This document shows positions 1 to 6,657 of a stretch of 9,320 bases of DNA, piece by piece. The stretch is from Patescibacteria group bacterium. Lineage in GTDB: Bacteria > Patescibacteriota > Minisyncoccia > Minisyncoccales > Minisyncoccaceae. The position numbers and the translations under genes are program-made. The stretch is taken from NCBI GenBank assembly GCA_030156465.1, contig JASGMO010000032.1:1-9320 (forward strand), read 5' to 3'. The notes under the pieces are model-generated. The model saw only the letters and a list, made by a program, of their open reading frames with translations, was not told the origin of the DNA and did no database searches. Each line of letters opens with the position of its first letter. The stretch's first letter is position 1.

Positions 1-2
1 AA

Positions 3-59
3 AATAAAAAGTTTTTTAAAAGAGACGAAGAAGGAAAGTATAAAATAAAAGAAGCATAA
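3..59 (+). CDS. Probable C-terminal tail of an upstream gene (partial)
   Basis: The frame beginning at base 3 is open and reads a charged tail (NKKFFKRDEEGKYKIKEA) ending at TAA 57-59, two bases before the next ATG at 62. The tight 2-nt spacing and the lysine/glutamate-rich composition fit the end of an upstream co-transcribed gene whose body lies outside the window. The stretch is only 18 codons of A-rich DNA, so chance openness cannot be excluded. The frame starting at base 1 also stays open until a TAA at 46-48. No function can be assigned. Confidence 0.3.
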   Translation, partial: NKKFFKRDEEGKYKIKEA

Positions 60-61
60 CA

Positions 62-1372
62 ATGTTAGAAACGGCATTAATAATAGAAAAAGTAGCACCT
101 TACTTTTTGATATTAAAAGCCCTCATAATTCAATTCTGGTGGATAGTTCCTCCCTTTTTGCTTTATCCTCAATTAAAGTTCTATTTTTTAATGTATATGG
201 CTGTTGTATGGTCAAGTGATAAGTCAAGAGAGGGAATTGTTTTAGAAATAAAAATACCGCATGAATTAACTAGACCAATCAAAGCAATGGAAAATGTGAT
301 GAATTCTATTTGGGGAAGCTATGACCCACCCAAGGATTGGAGGGCATCATATTTTGAAGGAAAGGTAATTCTTAGTACTTCTTTTGAAATAGCTGGGATA
401 GATGGTGTTCCTCATTTCTATATCAGGATACCTAAAAGTAATAGAAAACTTATTGAGTCAGCAATATATTCTCAATATCCTGAAGTAGAAATAATAGAAG
501 TTCCTGATTATACAAAGCAAGTCCCAATGGATATCCCTAACAGTGAGTGGGACTTGTGGGGGACTGATTTTGAGTTAGTCAAGCCAGATGTGTATCCGAT
601 TAAGACATATGAACAATTTTTTGAAGAGAAACCTGACACTCCTAGTGAAGAAAAAAGAATTGATCCTCTATCATCTTTATTTGAATCAATTTCAAGAACT
701 AGTAAAGGAGAACAGATGTGGATACAATTAACTATGTGGCCAATTAGCCCAAAAGAAAATAACTATGTTAGTAGAGGCAAGGAAGAAGTTGATAAATTAG
801 CCAATAGAACTAAAAAGGGAGGATTTGTTTCTTTAATAGAGGATTTCTTTAATTTACTATTTACTGGAAAAATGTCAGAGCCTGCAAAAGAAGTAGAATC
901 AATTTTACCACCAGAGATGAAGTTAACTCCTGGAGAAAGAGATGTTGTCTCAGCAGTTGAAAAGAAAGTATCAAAACCATGTTTCCAGGGTTTTGTTAGG
1001 TATATTTATTTAGCAAAAAGGGATGTTTTCTTCGGTGGAGGCAAGGGGTTTGGAACTAGTTTTTTTTCTCAATTTGCTACTCAAAATCTTAATAATCTAA
1101 AACCATGGGGAGAGGTAACAACAAAAATACAGTCACCTGATATTTTTACTGCGAGAAGATTGTACTTAAGAAAAAGAGATATTTTAGAGAAGTACAGGGA
1201 CAGGGCTCCTTCTTTTGATCCTTATCCTAAAGAAGGAACAATTTACACTTTTAGTATTGAAGAATTAGCAACAATATATCACTTCCCAGGAATTGACGCA
1301 GTTCCTAGTTCATCATTAGAAAGAATAGAAATGAAGAAGGCCGCTCCTCCGTCAACGTTGCCTGTAGAATAA
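62..1372 (+). CDS. Membrane-anchored protein of unknown function, partner of the downstream TraD-like ATPase
   Basis: This 436-aa protein has a strongly hydrophobic N-terminus (about residues 11-36 and 39-50, rich in F, I, L and W). It is likely one or two membrane segments without a cleavable signal. A large soluble part follows. Two blocks of about 90-110 residues (around 58-160 and 215-330) contain beta-strand-like stretches such as the one near residue 60 (IVLEIKIPHELTRPIKAMENV) and QMWIQLTMWPI near 219. The C-terminus (about 395-436) carries FSIEELATIYHFPG, then DAVPSSSLERIEMKKAAPPSTLPVE. From memory, this ending, with a short AP-x-x-LP-like tail, is shared by a recurrent protein of CPR bacteria encoded directly before a VirD4/TraD-like ATPase. 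The gene for exactly that kind of ATPase begins 7 nt downstream here. I infer a membrane subunit of a DNA-transfer or secretion machine. The start at 62 is the only one that keeps the membrane segment; no good Shine-Dalgarno precedes it (only AGAAG at 50-54). The biochemical role is unknown. Confidence 0.8.
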   Translation: MLETALIIEKVAPYFLILKALIIQFWWIVPPFLLYPQLKFYFLMYMAVVWSSDKSREGIVLEIKIPHELTRPIKAMENVMNSIWGSYDPPKDWRASYFEGKVILSTSFEIAGIDGVPHFYIRIPKSNRKLIESAIYSQYPEVEIIEVPDYTKQVPMDIPNSEWDLWGTDFELVKPDVYPIKTYEQFFEEKPDTPSEEKRIDPLSSLFESISRTSKGEQMWIQLTMWPISPKENNYVSRGKEEVDKLANRTKKGGFVSLIEDFFNLLFTGKMSEPAKEVESILPPEMKLTPGERDVVSAVEKKVSKPCFQGFVRYIYLAKRDVFFGGGKGFGTSFFSQFATQNLNNLKPWGEVTTKIQSPDIFTARRLYLRKRDILEKYRDRAPSFDPYPKEGTIYTFSIEELATIYHFPGIDAVPSSSLERIEMKKAAPPSTLPVE

Positions 1373-1379
1373 AATTATT

Positions 1380-2519
1380 ATGAATAAAGATATTATATTT
1401 TTTGGTAAAACAAACTTTAGAGGCGAACAGAAAAAGTTTGGGATTAGATTTGACGACAGAAGGCGCCATGTTTATGTTATTGGTAAAACAGGAATGGGTA
1501 AAACGGAACTATTAAAAAATATGGCTATTCAAGACATTAGAAATGGAGATGGAGTGGGATTTATTGATCCTCATGGAGAGGCATCAGAAGAATTGCTTAA
1601 GTTTGTTCCAGAAGAAAGGATTAAGGATGTAATTTATTTTAATCCTTCTGACATAGATAGGCCAATTGCATTCAATATTATGGAGGATGTTGATCCTGAT
1701 TATAGGCATTTAATCGCTGGAGGACTAATGGGTGTTTTTAAGAAGATATGGCCCGATGTCTGGTCTTCTAGAATGGAATATATTTTAAACAATGCAGTTT
1801 TGGCTTTATTAGAAATCAAGGGATCAACACTGTTAGGGATTAATAGATTATTATCTGACGCCGAATGGAGAAAAGAAGTTCTTGATGATGTCCATGATCC
1901 AGTTGTTAAGGCCTTCTGGACAAAAGAATTTAGTAGATATTCTCAAAGATATGAAACGGAAGCAACGGCAGCCATTCAAAACAAAATTGGTCAGTTTATT
2001 TCTAGTCCTTTAATTAGAAATATTGTTGGACAAAAAAAATCAACTATTGATATTAGACGTATAATGGACGAGAAAAAAATATTAATAGTTAACTTATCAA
2101 AAGGAAGAATAGGGGAGGACTCATCTAGGTTATTGGGCGCACTACTTGTTACTAAACTTCAGCTTGCAGCGATGTCTAGGGTGGACATTTCTGAAAATGA
2201 AAGAAATGATTTTGCTTTATACATTGATGAATTTCAAAACTTTTCAACCGATTCTTTTGCTAGCATTTTGTCAGAGGCAAGGAAGTATAGATTATCTTTA
2301 ATTTTAGCTCATCAATATATTGGCCAGATGGAGGACAAGGTAAGAGAGGCTGTTTTTGGAAATGTCGGGACAATGATTGTTTTCAGAGTTGGTGCCGAAG
2401 ATGGAGAGTTCCTAGAGCGAGAGTTTTCTCCTGAATTTTATTCTACTGATTTAGTTAACTTATCAAAGCAAAACATATATGTTAAATTAATGATTGATGG
2501 ACTAACCTCAAGAGGATAG
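1380..2519 (+). CDS. TraD/VirD4-like DNA-translocase ATPase (frame interrupted near its C-terminus)
   Basis: This 379-aa P-loop ATPase belongs to the HerA/FtsK-related conjugative coupling-protein group. The Walker A motif is GKTGMGKT (residues 35-42), followed by GFIDPHGEA (60-68), a characteristic element of these translocases. A helical insert with GGLMGVFKKIWPDVW lies at about 114-128. The Walker B motif is ALYIDEFQNF (279-288, catalytic D283/E284). A sensor-like SEARKYRLSLILAHQY follows (298-313), then GNVGTMIVFRVG (327-338). Such enzymes pump DNA, or escort substrates, through a membrane channel. This one lacks its own membrane segment, and its neighbour starting at 62 could supply the anchor. 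The reading frame stops at TAG 2517-2519 right after MIDGLTSRG, where relatives I remember continue with a PFSATTLP-type segment. A zinc-ribbon tail carries on in the +1 frame to 2835. Skipping one base gives a 484-aa product. No Shine-Dalgarno is visible, and translation is probably coupled to the upstream gene 7 nt away. Family confidence is high; the exact process served (conjugation, DNA uptake or secretion) is inference. Confidence 0.88.
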   Translation: MNKDIIFFGKTNFRGEQKKFGIRFDDRRRHVYVIGKTGMGKTELLKNMAIQDIRNGDGVGFIDPHGEASEELLKFVPEERIKDVIYFNPSDIDRPIAFNIMEDVDPDYRHLIAGGLMGVFKKIWPDVWSSRMEYILNNAVLALLEIKGSTLLGINRLLSDAEWRKEVLDDVHDPVVKAFWTKEFSRYSQRYETEATAAIQNKIGQFISSPLIRNIVGQKKSTIDIRRIMDEKKILIVNLSKGRIGEDSSRLLGALLVTKLQLAAMSRVDISENERNDFALYIDEFQNFSTDSFASILSEARKYRLSLILAHQYIGQMEDKVREAVFGNVGTMIVFRVGAEDGEFLEREFSPEFYSTDLVNLSKQNIYVKLMIDGLTSRG

Positions 2520-2835
2520 GGCGATTATTGAAAAAGAAATATCAAAATACACTGGTATAGTTGAAGAAAAACAAAAGAAAGATTTATATGATGCTGAATG
2601 CAAGGTTTGTGGTAAGAAAGTTAAGGTTCCGTTTGAGCCTGATAATAAAAGACCAGTTTATTGCAAGAGTTGTCTTGGCAAACCAAAAGAAGCGAGCTTA
2701 GAAAAAACAGCAAAGAATTTTGTGCCTCCTAAAAAAGAAAAAAAAGAAGATAACATTGATTTTAAGGGGCTAAGAGAGATGATAAGAGAAACGAAACAGG
2801 GGAAAATTGATCCAGGAGACAAGATTGAATTTTAA
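2506..2835 (+). CDS. Out-of-frame C-terminal zinc-ribbon tail of the TraD-like ATPase
   Basis: The frame offset by +1 from the ATPase opens at 2506 (after TAA 2503-2505) and runs to TAA 2833-2835. It encodes clear protein: DRAIIEKEISKYTGIVEE, then ECKVCGKKVKVPFEP, then RPVYCKSCLGKP, then a lysine-rich linker and DFKGLREMIRETKQG. The two CxxC pairs flanking a VPFxP...RPVYC core form a zinc ribbon of a style I recall as common in CPR proteins, often followed by a short helix like the one here. There is no ATG, GTG or TTG near the beginning of the frame. It is therefore best explained as the C-terminus of the preceding ATPase, separated by a one-base insertion, a two-base deletion, a larger out-of-frame deletion, or programmed +1 frameshifting. 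An AUU at 2524-2526, preceded by GAGG 2512-2515, is a weak candidate for re-initiation. Without this segment 2520-2835 would look like an empty gap, which it is not. Confidence 0.75.
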   Translation, partial: PQEDRAIIEKEISKYTGIVEEKQKKDLYDAECKVCGKKVKVPFEPDNKRPVYCKSCLGKPKEASLEKTAKNFVPPKKEKKEDNIDFKGLREMIRETKQGKIDPGDKIEF

Positions 2836-2876
2836 CCTTGTTTTTTTCCTGTTTTTTTGTTATATATAACCTTGTT
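2833..2876 (+). repeat. 10-bp direct repeat flanking the tRNA-Glu promoter
   Basis: TAACCTTGTT occurs at 2833-2842 and again at 2867-2876. The two copies are 34 bp apart, one overlapping the -35 element and the other lying just after the -10 element. Between them are two T7 tracts and the perfect 12-bp palindrome GTTATATATAAC (2859-2870), which contains the -10. A role as a regulator site is only a possibility, since the region is very AT-rich. Confidence 0.35.
2838..2866 (+). promoter_or_regulatory. Promoter of tRNA-Glu and the glycosyltransferase
   Basis: TTGTTT (2838-2843), a 17-bp spacer and TATATA (2861-2866) form a good sigma-70-type promoter. Initiation about 7 nt downstream, near 2873, would leave a leader of only a few bases before tRNA-Glu at 2880. 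No other promoter is visible before the glycosyltransferase at 2954, so it should drive both. No terminator hairpin separates it from the gene ending at 2835, so read-through from upstream is also possible. Confidence 0.6.
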
Positions 2877-2879
2877 AGA

Positions 2880-2951
2880 GGCCCCATCGTCTAACGGTTA
2901 GGACACCAGATTTTCAATCTGGTAATCAGGGTTCGATTCCCTGTGGGGTCA
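2880..2951 (+). tRNA. tRNA-Glu (anticodon TTC)
   Basis: A complete 72-nt cloverleaf is present. The acceptor stem GGCCCCA (2880-2886) pairs with TGGGGTC (2944-2950), including one G-U. The anticodon stem CCAGA/TCTGG holds the loop TTTTCAA with TTC at 2913-2915. The T arm is CAGGG, TTCGATT, CCCTG, and the discriminator is A2951. CCA is not encoded (CA follows, then the ATG of the next gene). Its 3' end lies only 2 nt before the glycosyltransferase start, so the two genes must share a primary transcript. Confidence 0.96.
2945..2948 (+). promoter_or_regulatory. Shine-Dalgarno-like GGGG inside the tRNA-Glu acceptor stem
   Basis: GGGG at 2945-2948 belongs to the 3' acceptor strand of tRNA-Glu and ends 5 nt before the ATG at 2954. 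It is the only plausible ribosome-binding sequence for the glycosyltransferase. Translation from the primary transcript would need the acceptor stem to be open. After tRNA 3'-end cleavage the mRNA would instead begin CA-AUG and be effectively leaderless. Which one operates cannot be told from sequence. Confidence 0.4.
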
Positions 2952-2953
2952 CA

Positions 2954-4510
2954 ATGAATGAAAAATATTATCTAAAGATTGGTAGAGCTGCGGATTTAAA
3001 AAATCCCAAAGAGAGAAGAATATATCGCTTCTTAGAAATGATCATTGGGATTACAAGCTTGCTAATACTTTTTTTAGCGGTTATTTTTTCTTGGAAGCTT
3101 CCTATATTGATAGCTTTTTTTATTATTGTTTATGATTTTTATTTTCTATTGCGAACAATATATTTCGCCTTTTACCTAAAAGACGGCTATTCTAAAATGA
3201 AAAAAAATGAAAAGGAAAACTGGATAGAAAAATTAGAAGAATTGGGAAGACCACAAAATGGAATTAATATTGATTCATACAAAGACATTTATCATCTTAT
3301 AATACTACCAACTTTTAGGGAGCCATTTGAGGTTGCTCGTACAACAATGGAGCGCTTAATTAATACTGATTACCCTAAAAATAAAATGATAGTTGTTTTT
3401 GCTTGTGAGGAGGCCGACAGGGAAAATGCAGAAATAATTTCTTCTCAAATTAAAAAAGAATATGGAGACAAGTTTTTTAAATTCTTAATTACTTTTCATC
3501 CAAGCAATCTTCCGGGAGAAATAGCTGGCCATGGAGCTAATGATGCATGGGCAACAAAAGAAGCAAAGAAATTAATTGATGAATTAAAGATTCCTTATGA
3601 AAATATCTTAGTTTCATCTTTTGATATTGATGCGTGTGTTTACCCAAAATATTTTAGTTGTTTAACTTATTATTATTTAACAGTTAAAAACCCCCTAAGG
3701 GCAAGTTTTCAGCCAATTCCGCTGTATCTAAATAACATTTGGGACACGCCTTCTTTATCAAGAGTTTTTTCTTTTGCATCTTCTTTTTGGCATACAATGA
3801 ATCAAGAAAGGCCAGACAAATTGATTACTTTTTCTTCTCATTCAATGCCCTTCAAAGCACTTAGTGATGTTGGCTTCAAACAAAGAAATGTTATATCTGA
3901 TGATTCAAGAATATTTTGGCAATGTTTTTTTGAATACGATGGTGATTATAGAACGGTGCCAATTTATTATCCAATATCAATGGATGCTAATTGTGCAGAG
4001 GATCTCAAAACAACCCTTAAGAATATTTATAAGCAACAAAAGAGATGGGCCTATGGGGTAGGGGAGGTTCCTTTCTTTGTTTTTGCTTCAATGAAGAATA
4101 AAAAAATCCCGTTGAAAAAAAAGCTATCAATGGGTTTTGATTTAATAGAGGGTCATATATCATGGGCTGTTTCAGCAATTTTAATTTTTGCATTAGGTTG
4201 GTTGCCATTACTAATTGGTGGGCCAGAGTTTTCAAAATCACTTTTATCATATAATTTACCAAAAATAACAGGGATGATTTTAACTGTTACAATGTCTTGC
4301 CTTATTATTTCTATTTGGGTGAGTATGCTTTTGCTTCCACCTAAGCCAGCTCATTATGGAAAGTCAAAAAATATTCTAGTTGTAGTAGAGTGGGTAATGA
4401 TTCCATTTGTGATGATGTTTTTTAGCGCCTTGCCAGCGCTTCATGCTCAAATGCACTGGCTATTCGGAAAATATATGGGGTTTTGGGTAACACCAAAAGT
4501 TAGAAAATAA
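2954..4510 (+). CDS. Membrane family 2 glycosyltransferase (processive type)
   Basis: This 518-aa integral membrane enzyme transfers sugar from a nucleotide-sugar donor on the cytoplasmic face. Two N-terminal membrane segments (about 27-47 and 51-73) precede the GT-A catalytic domain. That domain starts at IYHLIILPTFREP (112-124) and has MIVVFACEEAD (145-155). The metal-binding DxD-type motif is SFDID (222-226), the acceptor-side ISDDSR follows (314-319, D316/D317), and the QQKRW motif sits at 361-365. Together these match the D, DxD, TED-like and Q(Q/R)xRW signature of processive synthases such as cellulose or hyaluronan synthase. Three C-terminal membrane segments follow (about 401-422, 439-461 and 474-497). 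The product is probably an exopolysaccharide or surface glycan; the sugar cannot be read from sequence. The first ATG is chosen because the next Met lies inside the first membrane segment. The gene starts 2 nt after tRNA-Glu, and its TAA abuts the recG stop codon on the opposite strand. Confidence 0.9.
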   Translation: MNEKYYLKIGRAADLKNPKERRIYRFLEMIIGITSLLILFLAVIFSWKLPILIAFFIIVYDFYFLLRTIYFAFYLKDGYSKMKKNEKENWIEKLEELGRPQNGINIDSYKDIYHLIILPTFREPFEVARTTMERLINTDYPKNKMIVVFACEEADRENAEIISSQIKKEYGDKFFKFLITFHPSNLPGEIAGHGANDAWATKEAKKLIDELKIPYENILVSSFDIDACVYPKYFSCLTYYYLTVKNPLRASFQPIPLYLNNIWDTPSLSRVFSFASSFWHTMNQERPDKLITFSSHSMPFKALSDVGFKQRNVISDDSRIFWQCFFEYDGDYRTVPIYYPISMDANCAEDLKTTLKNIYKQQKRWAYGVGEVPFFVFASMKNKKIPLKKKLSMGFDLIEGHISWAVSAILIFALGWLPLLIGGPEFSKSLLSYNLPKITGMILTVTMSCLIISIWVSMLLLPPKPAHYGKSKNILVVVEWVMIPFVMMFFSALPALHAQMHWLFGKYMGFWVTPKVRK

Positions 4511-6580
4511 TTATTCTAAGTGTAGTTTTTCTTCAAACGCTTCAAGTCGTTTTTTCAATCTTTCATTTGATACAGGATAAACATCTTCTGAAGCACTTCT
4601 GGCCTCTCTAATAATTTCTAAATTATTTAGAGATGACATAACAAAGTCAGGCATGCCCCATTGTCTTTTGCCTAGAAAATCTCCGGGACCTCTTAATCTA
4701 AGATCTATTTCTGACAACTTAAATCCACTATCATATTTTGTCATCGCTTTCATTCTTTCAATAGTTGTTTTGCTTTTAGATTCTGTTAGTAAGAAGCAAT
4801 ATGATTGGTTTTTTCCTCTTCCAACCCTGCCTCTAAATTGATGCAGTTGAGCTAGCCCAAACCTATCAGCACCTTCAATCATCATAACGGTTGCGTTGGG
4901 GATATCTATTCCCACCTCAACAACAGAAGTTGATACAAGTATATCAAATTTCTTATTCTTAAAATCTTTCATTATTTTTTCTTTTTCTTTTGGCTTCATT
5001 TTTCCGTGAAGCATTTCTATTTTTAAATCTGGAAATACAACTTTTGAAAGTTTTTCGTGTTCGTCTATTACTGATTTTAAAGGAGATTCTTCATCTGATT
5101 CAATTCTTGGACAAATTACAAATGCCTGCCTTCCTTTTTTTATTTCTTTTTTAATCAAAGAATATGCCTTGCTTTCGTTTTCAATAATTTCTGTTTCTAT
5201 TTTTTTTCTTCCCTTGGGAAGAGTATCAATGATTGATAAATCAAGGTCGCCCCAAATTGTTAGAGTTAGTGTTCGCGGAATTGGTGTGGCCGTCATTGAT
5301 AGCAAGTGAGCAATTTTGTTTTTAGGAGATAGAGTCGCCCTTTGCTTAACTCCGAAACGGTGTTGTTCGTCAATTATAATTAGCCCCAAATTATTAAACT
5401 TTACCTTATTTTCTTTTGTTTTTGTTTGAGTAATTAATGCTTGAGTTCCGATTAAAATATCAATTTCTCCTTTTTCTGTCTTCTCTAAAAGTTTTTTTCT
5501 TGATATTTCAATTGTGTCTGATTTTAACTTTTTAGAATAATAAATATCTTCCTTTCCAGTTAAAAGTCCAATGTTGATATTAAAGTTTTTAAGCAATTCA
5601 AAAAATGTTTTGAAGTGTTGCTTAGTTAGTATTTCAGTTGGAGCCATTAAAACAACTTGTTTTTTTGCTTTGACAGTGTTGATTGCAGCGATAGCACTCA
5701 CAACTGTTTTTCCTGAGCCAACATCACCTTGCAATAGTCTATTCATAGGAAAACTTCTCTCCATATCTTTCATCGCTTGCCAAGAGCATTTTTTCTGAGC
5801 AGGGGTAAGGTTAAAGGGAAGCGAATTAATAAATCTTTTGATTACCGGTAGGTTTATTGGTATTGATGGAGCTTCTTCTTTTCTTAACTCGTCTCTCTTC
5901 TTTAAATTTAAAAGGGATATTAAAAATAGTTGTTCAAAGACAAATCTTCTTTGTGCTTGAACAACATCTTCTGTTTTATCAGGAAAATGTATTTTTTCTA
6001 TTGCTTCGCTAAGAGTTAATAAATTGTATTTTTTAATAATTTCTTCTGGTAGTGTTTCTGGTATTCTACTTTTTATTTTATCTAAAATTGTCCTTAAAAC
6101 ATATCTAATCCATTTTGAAGTTATCCCTTTTGTCTCAGAATATATTGGAACAATTCTTCCTGTGTGGATATTTTCTTTTAATGATATTTTTTCAAAAGCA
6201 GGGGAGGTCATTTGAACACTGTATCTATTTATACTAATTTTTCCAGAAAGCATTACTTCGTCGCCAACCTTTAATGATTTGAGTATATATGGTTGATTGA
6301 ACCAAATTACTTCTATTGAGGCAGTATCGTCTTCAATTAAGCACTTAACAAGAGACATCTTTTTTCTTGAGCTTTTTTCTTCTTCAATGCTTACTATTTT
6401 TCCAGCGATACTATTTATTTCATTTATTTTAATATTTTTAATTTTTGATATTTTAGAAAAATCCTTGTAGTCCCTTGGAAAGTTATACAAAAAATCACCT
6501 AAAGTTCTAATTTTTAGCTTTTTTAATCTTTTTTGGTAAGCATTGCCAATGCCGGGAATATTTTCAATTGGAGTTTTCAT
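4511..6580 (-). CDS. recG: ATP-dependent DNA helicase RecG
   Basis: This 689-aa protein has the usual RecG length. The N-terminal HhH-like IENIPGIGNAYQKRLKKL (5-22) leads into the wedge/OB-fold region (about 50-135). The helicase core shows Walker A GDVGSGKT (285-292), MAPTEIL (312-318), the DEQHRFG box (404-410) typical of RecG, SMTATPIPRTL (428-438), STSVVEVGIDIPNA (550-563) and QFRGRVGRG (581-589). The RecG-specific DLRLRGPGDFLGKRQWG (626-642) closes the core. RecG remodels stalled replication forks and unwinds D-loops, R-loops and Holliday junctions. The ATG at 6580-6578 is chosen because it gives the family N-terminus (MKTPIENIPG). The frame stays open upstream to an ATG at 6685, but that extension of 35 residues would be translated from tRNA-Arg and its leader and is rejected. 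The start lies 3 nt after tRNA-Arg, whose promoter presumably drives both. All motifs are intact. Confidence 0.97.
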   Translation of the reverse strand: MKTPIENIPGIGNAYQKRLKKLKIRTLGDFLYNFPRDYKDFSKISKIKNIKINEINSIAGKIVSIEEEKSSRKKMSLVKCLIEDDTASIEVIWFNQPYILKSLKVGDEVMLSGKISINRYSVQMTSPAFEKISLKENIHTGRIVPIYSETKGITSKWIRYVLRTILDKIKSRIPETLPEEIIKKYNLLTLSEAIEKIHFPDKTEDVVQAQRRFVFEQLFLISLLNLKKRDELRKEEAPSIPINLPVIKRFINSLPFNLTPAQKKCSWQAMKDMERSFPMNRLLQGDVGSGKTVVSAIAAINTVKAKKQVVLMAPTEILTKQHFKTFFELLKNFNINIGLLTGKEDIYYSKKLKSDTIEISRKKLLEKTEKGEIDILIGTQALITQTKTKENKVKFNNLGLIIIDEQHRFGVKQRATLSPKNKIAHLLSMTATPIPRTLTLTIWGDLDLSIIDTLPKGRKKIETEIIENESKAYSLIKKEIKKGRQAFVICPRIESDEESPLKSVIDEHEKLSKVVFPDLKIEMLHGKMKPKEKEKIMKDFKNKKFDILVSTSVVEVGIDIPNATVMMIEGADRFGLAQLHQFRGRVGRGKNQSYCFLLTESKSKTTIERMKAMTKYDSGFKLSEIDLRLRGPGDFLGKRQWGMPDFVMSSLNNLEIIREARSASEDVYPVSNERLKKRLEAFEEKLHLE

Positions 6581-6583
6581 GTG

Positions 6584-6655
6584 TGCCCTTAAGAGGAGTC
6601 GAACCTCTATCTTAAGCTCCGCAAGCTTATATTCTATCCATTGAACTATAAGGGC
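6584..6655 (-). tRNA. tRNA-Arg (anticodon GCG)
   Basis: A complete 72-nt cloverleaf is present. The acceptor GCCCTTA (6655-6649) pairs perfectly with TAAGGGC (6591-6585). The D arm is GTTC...GAAT with an AATGGATA loop that provides A20, an Arg identity base. The anticodon stem TAAGC/GCTTA holds the loop TTGCGGA, giving anticodon GCG. The T arm is AGAGG, TTCGACT, CCTCT, and the discriminator is A. CCA is not encoded. GCG reads CGC and, by G-U wobble, CGU. Most bacteria use an ACG tRNA edited to inosine for this box, so the G34 form is unusual. The tRNA lies 3 nt upstream of recG in the same orientation. Confidence 0.95.
6586..6590 (-). promoter_or_regulatory. Shine-Dalgarno-like AAGGG inside the tRNA-Arg acceptor stem
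   Basis: On the minus strand AAGGG is part of the 3' acceptor strand of tRNA-Arg and ends 5 nt before the recG ATG. This is the same spacing as the GGGG at the tRNA-Glu/glycosyltransferase junction. It is the only ribosome-binding candidate for recG. If the tRNA is matured first, the remaining mRNA would begin about 3 nt before AUG. Confidence 0.4.
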
Positions 6656-6657
6656 TT

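Noticed and set aside
2032..2040. A8 run in the ATPase gene as a slippery frameshift site
   Set aside because: The frame is intact and motif-rich on both sides, so nothing indicates slippage there.
2838..2858. Two T7 tracts read as a rho-independent terminator for the upstream operon
   Set aside because: No GC-bearing hairpin precedes either tract, and the same bases make up a promoter with 17-bp spacing.
3864..4262. Open frames inside the glycosyltransferase gene (both strands)
   Set aside because: They are shadows of a gene with intact catalytic motifs, with no motif or ribosome-binding site of their own.
4653..6215. Three short plus-strand open frames inside recG (4653-4841, 5571-5798, 6024-6215)
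   Set aside because: They are antisense shadows of a complete RecG and show no independent features.
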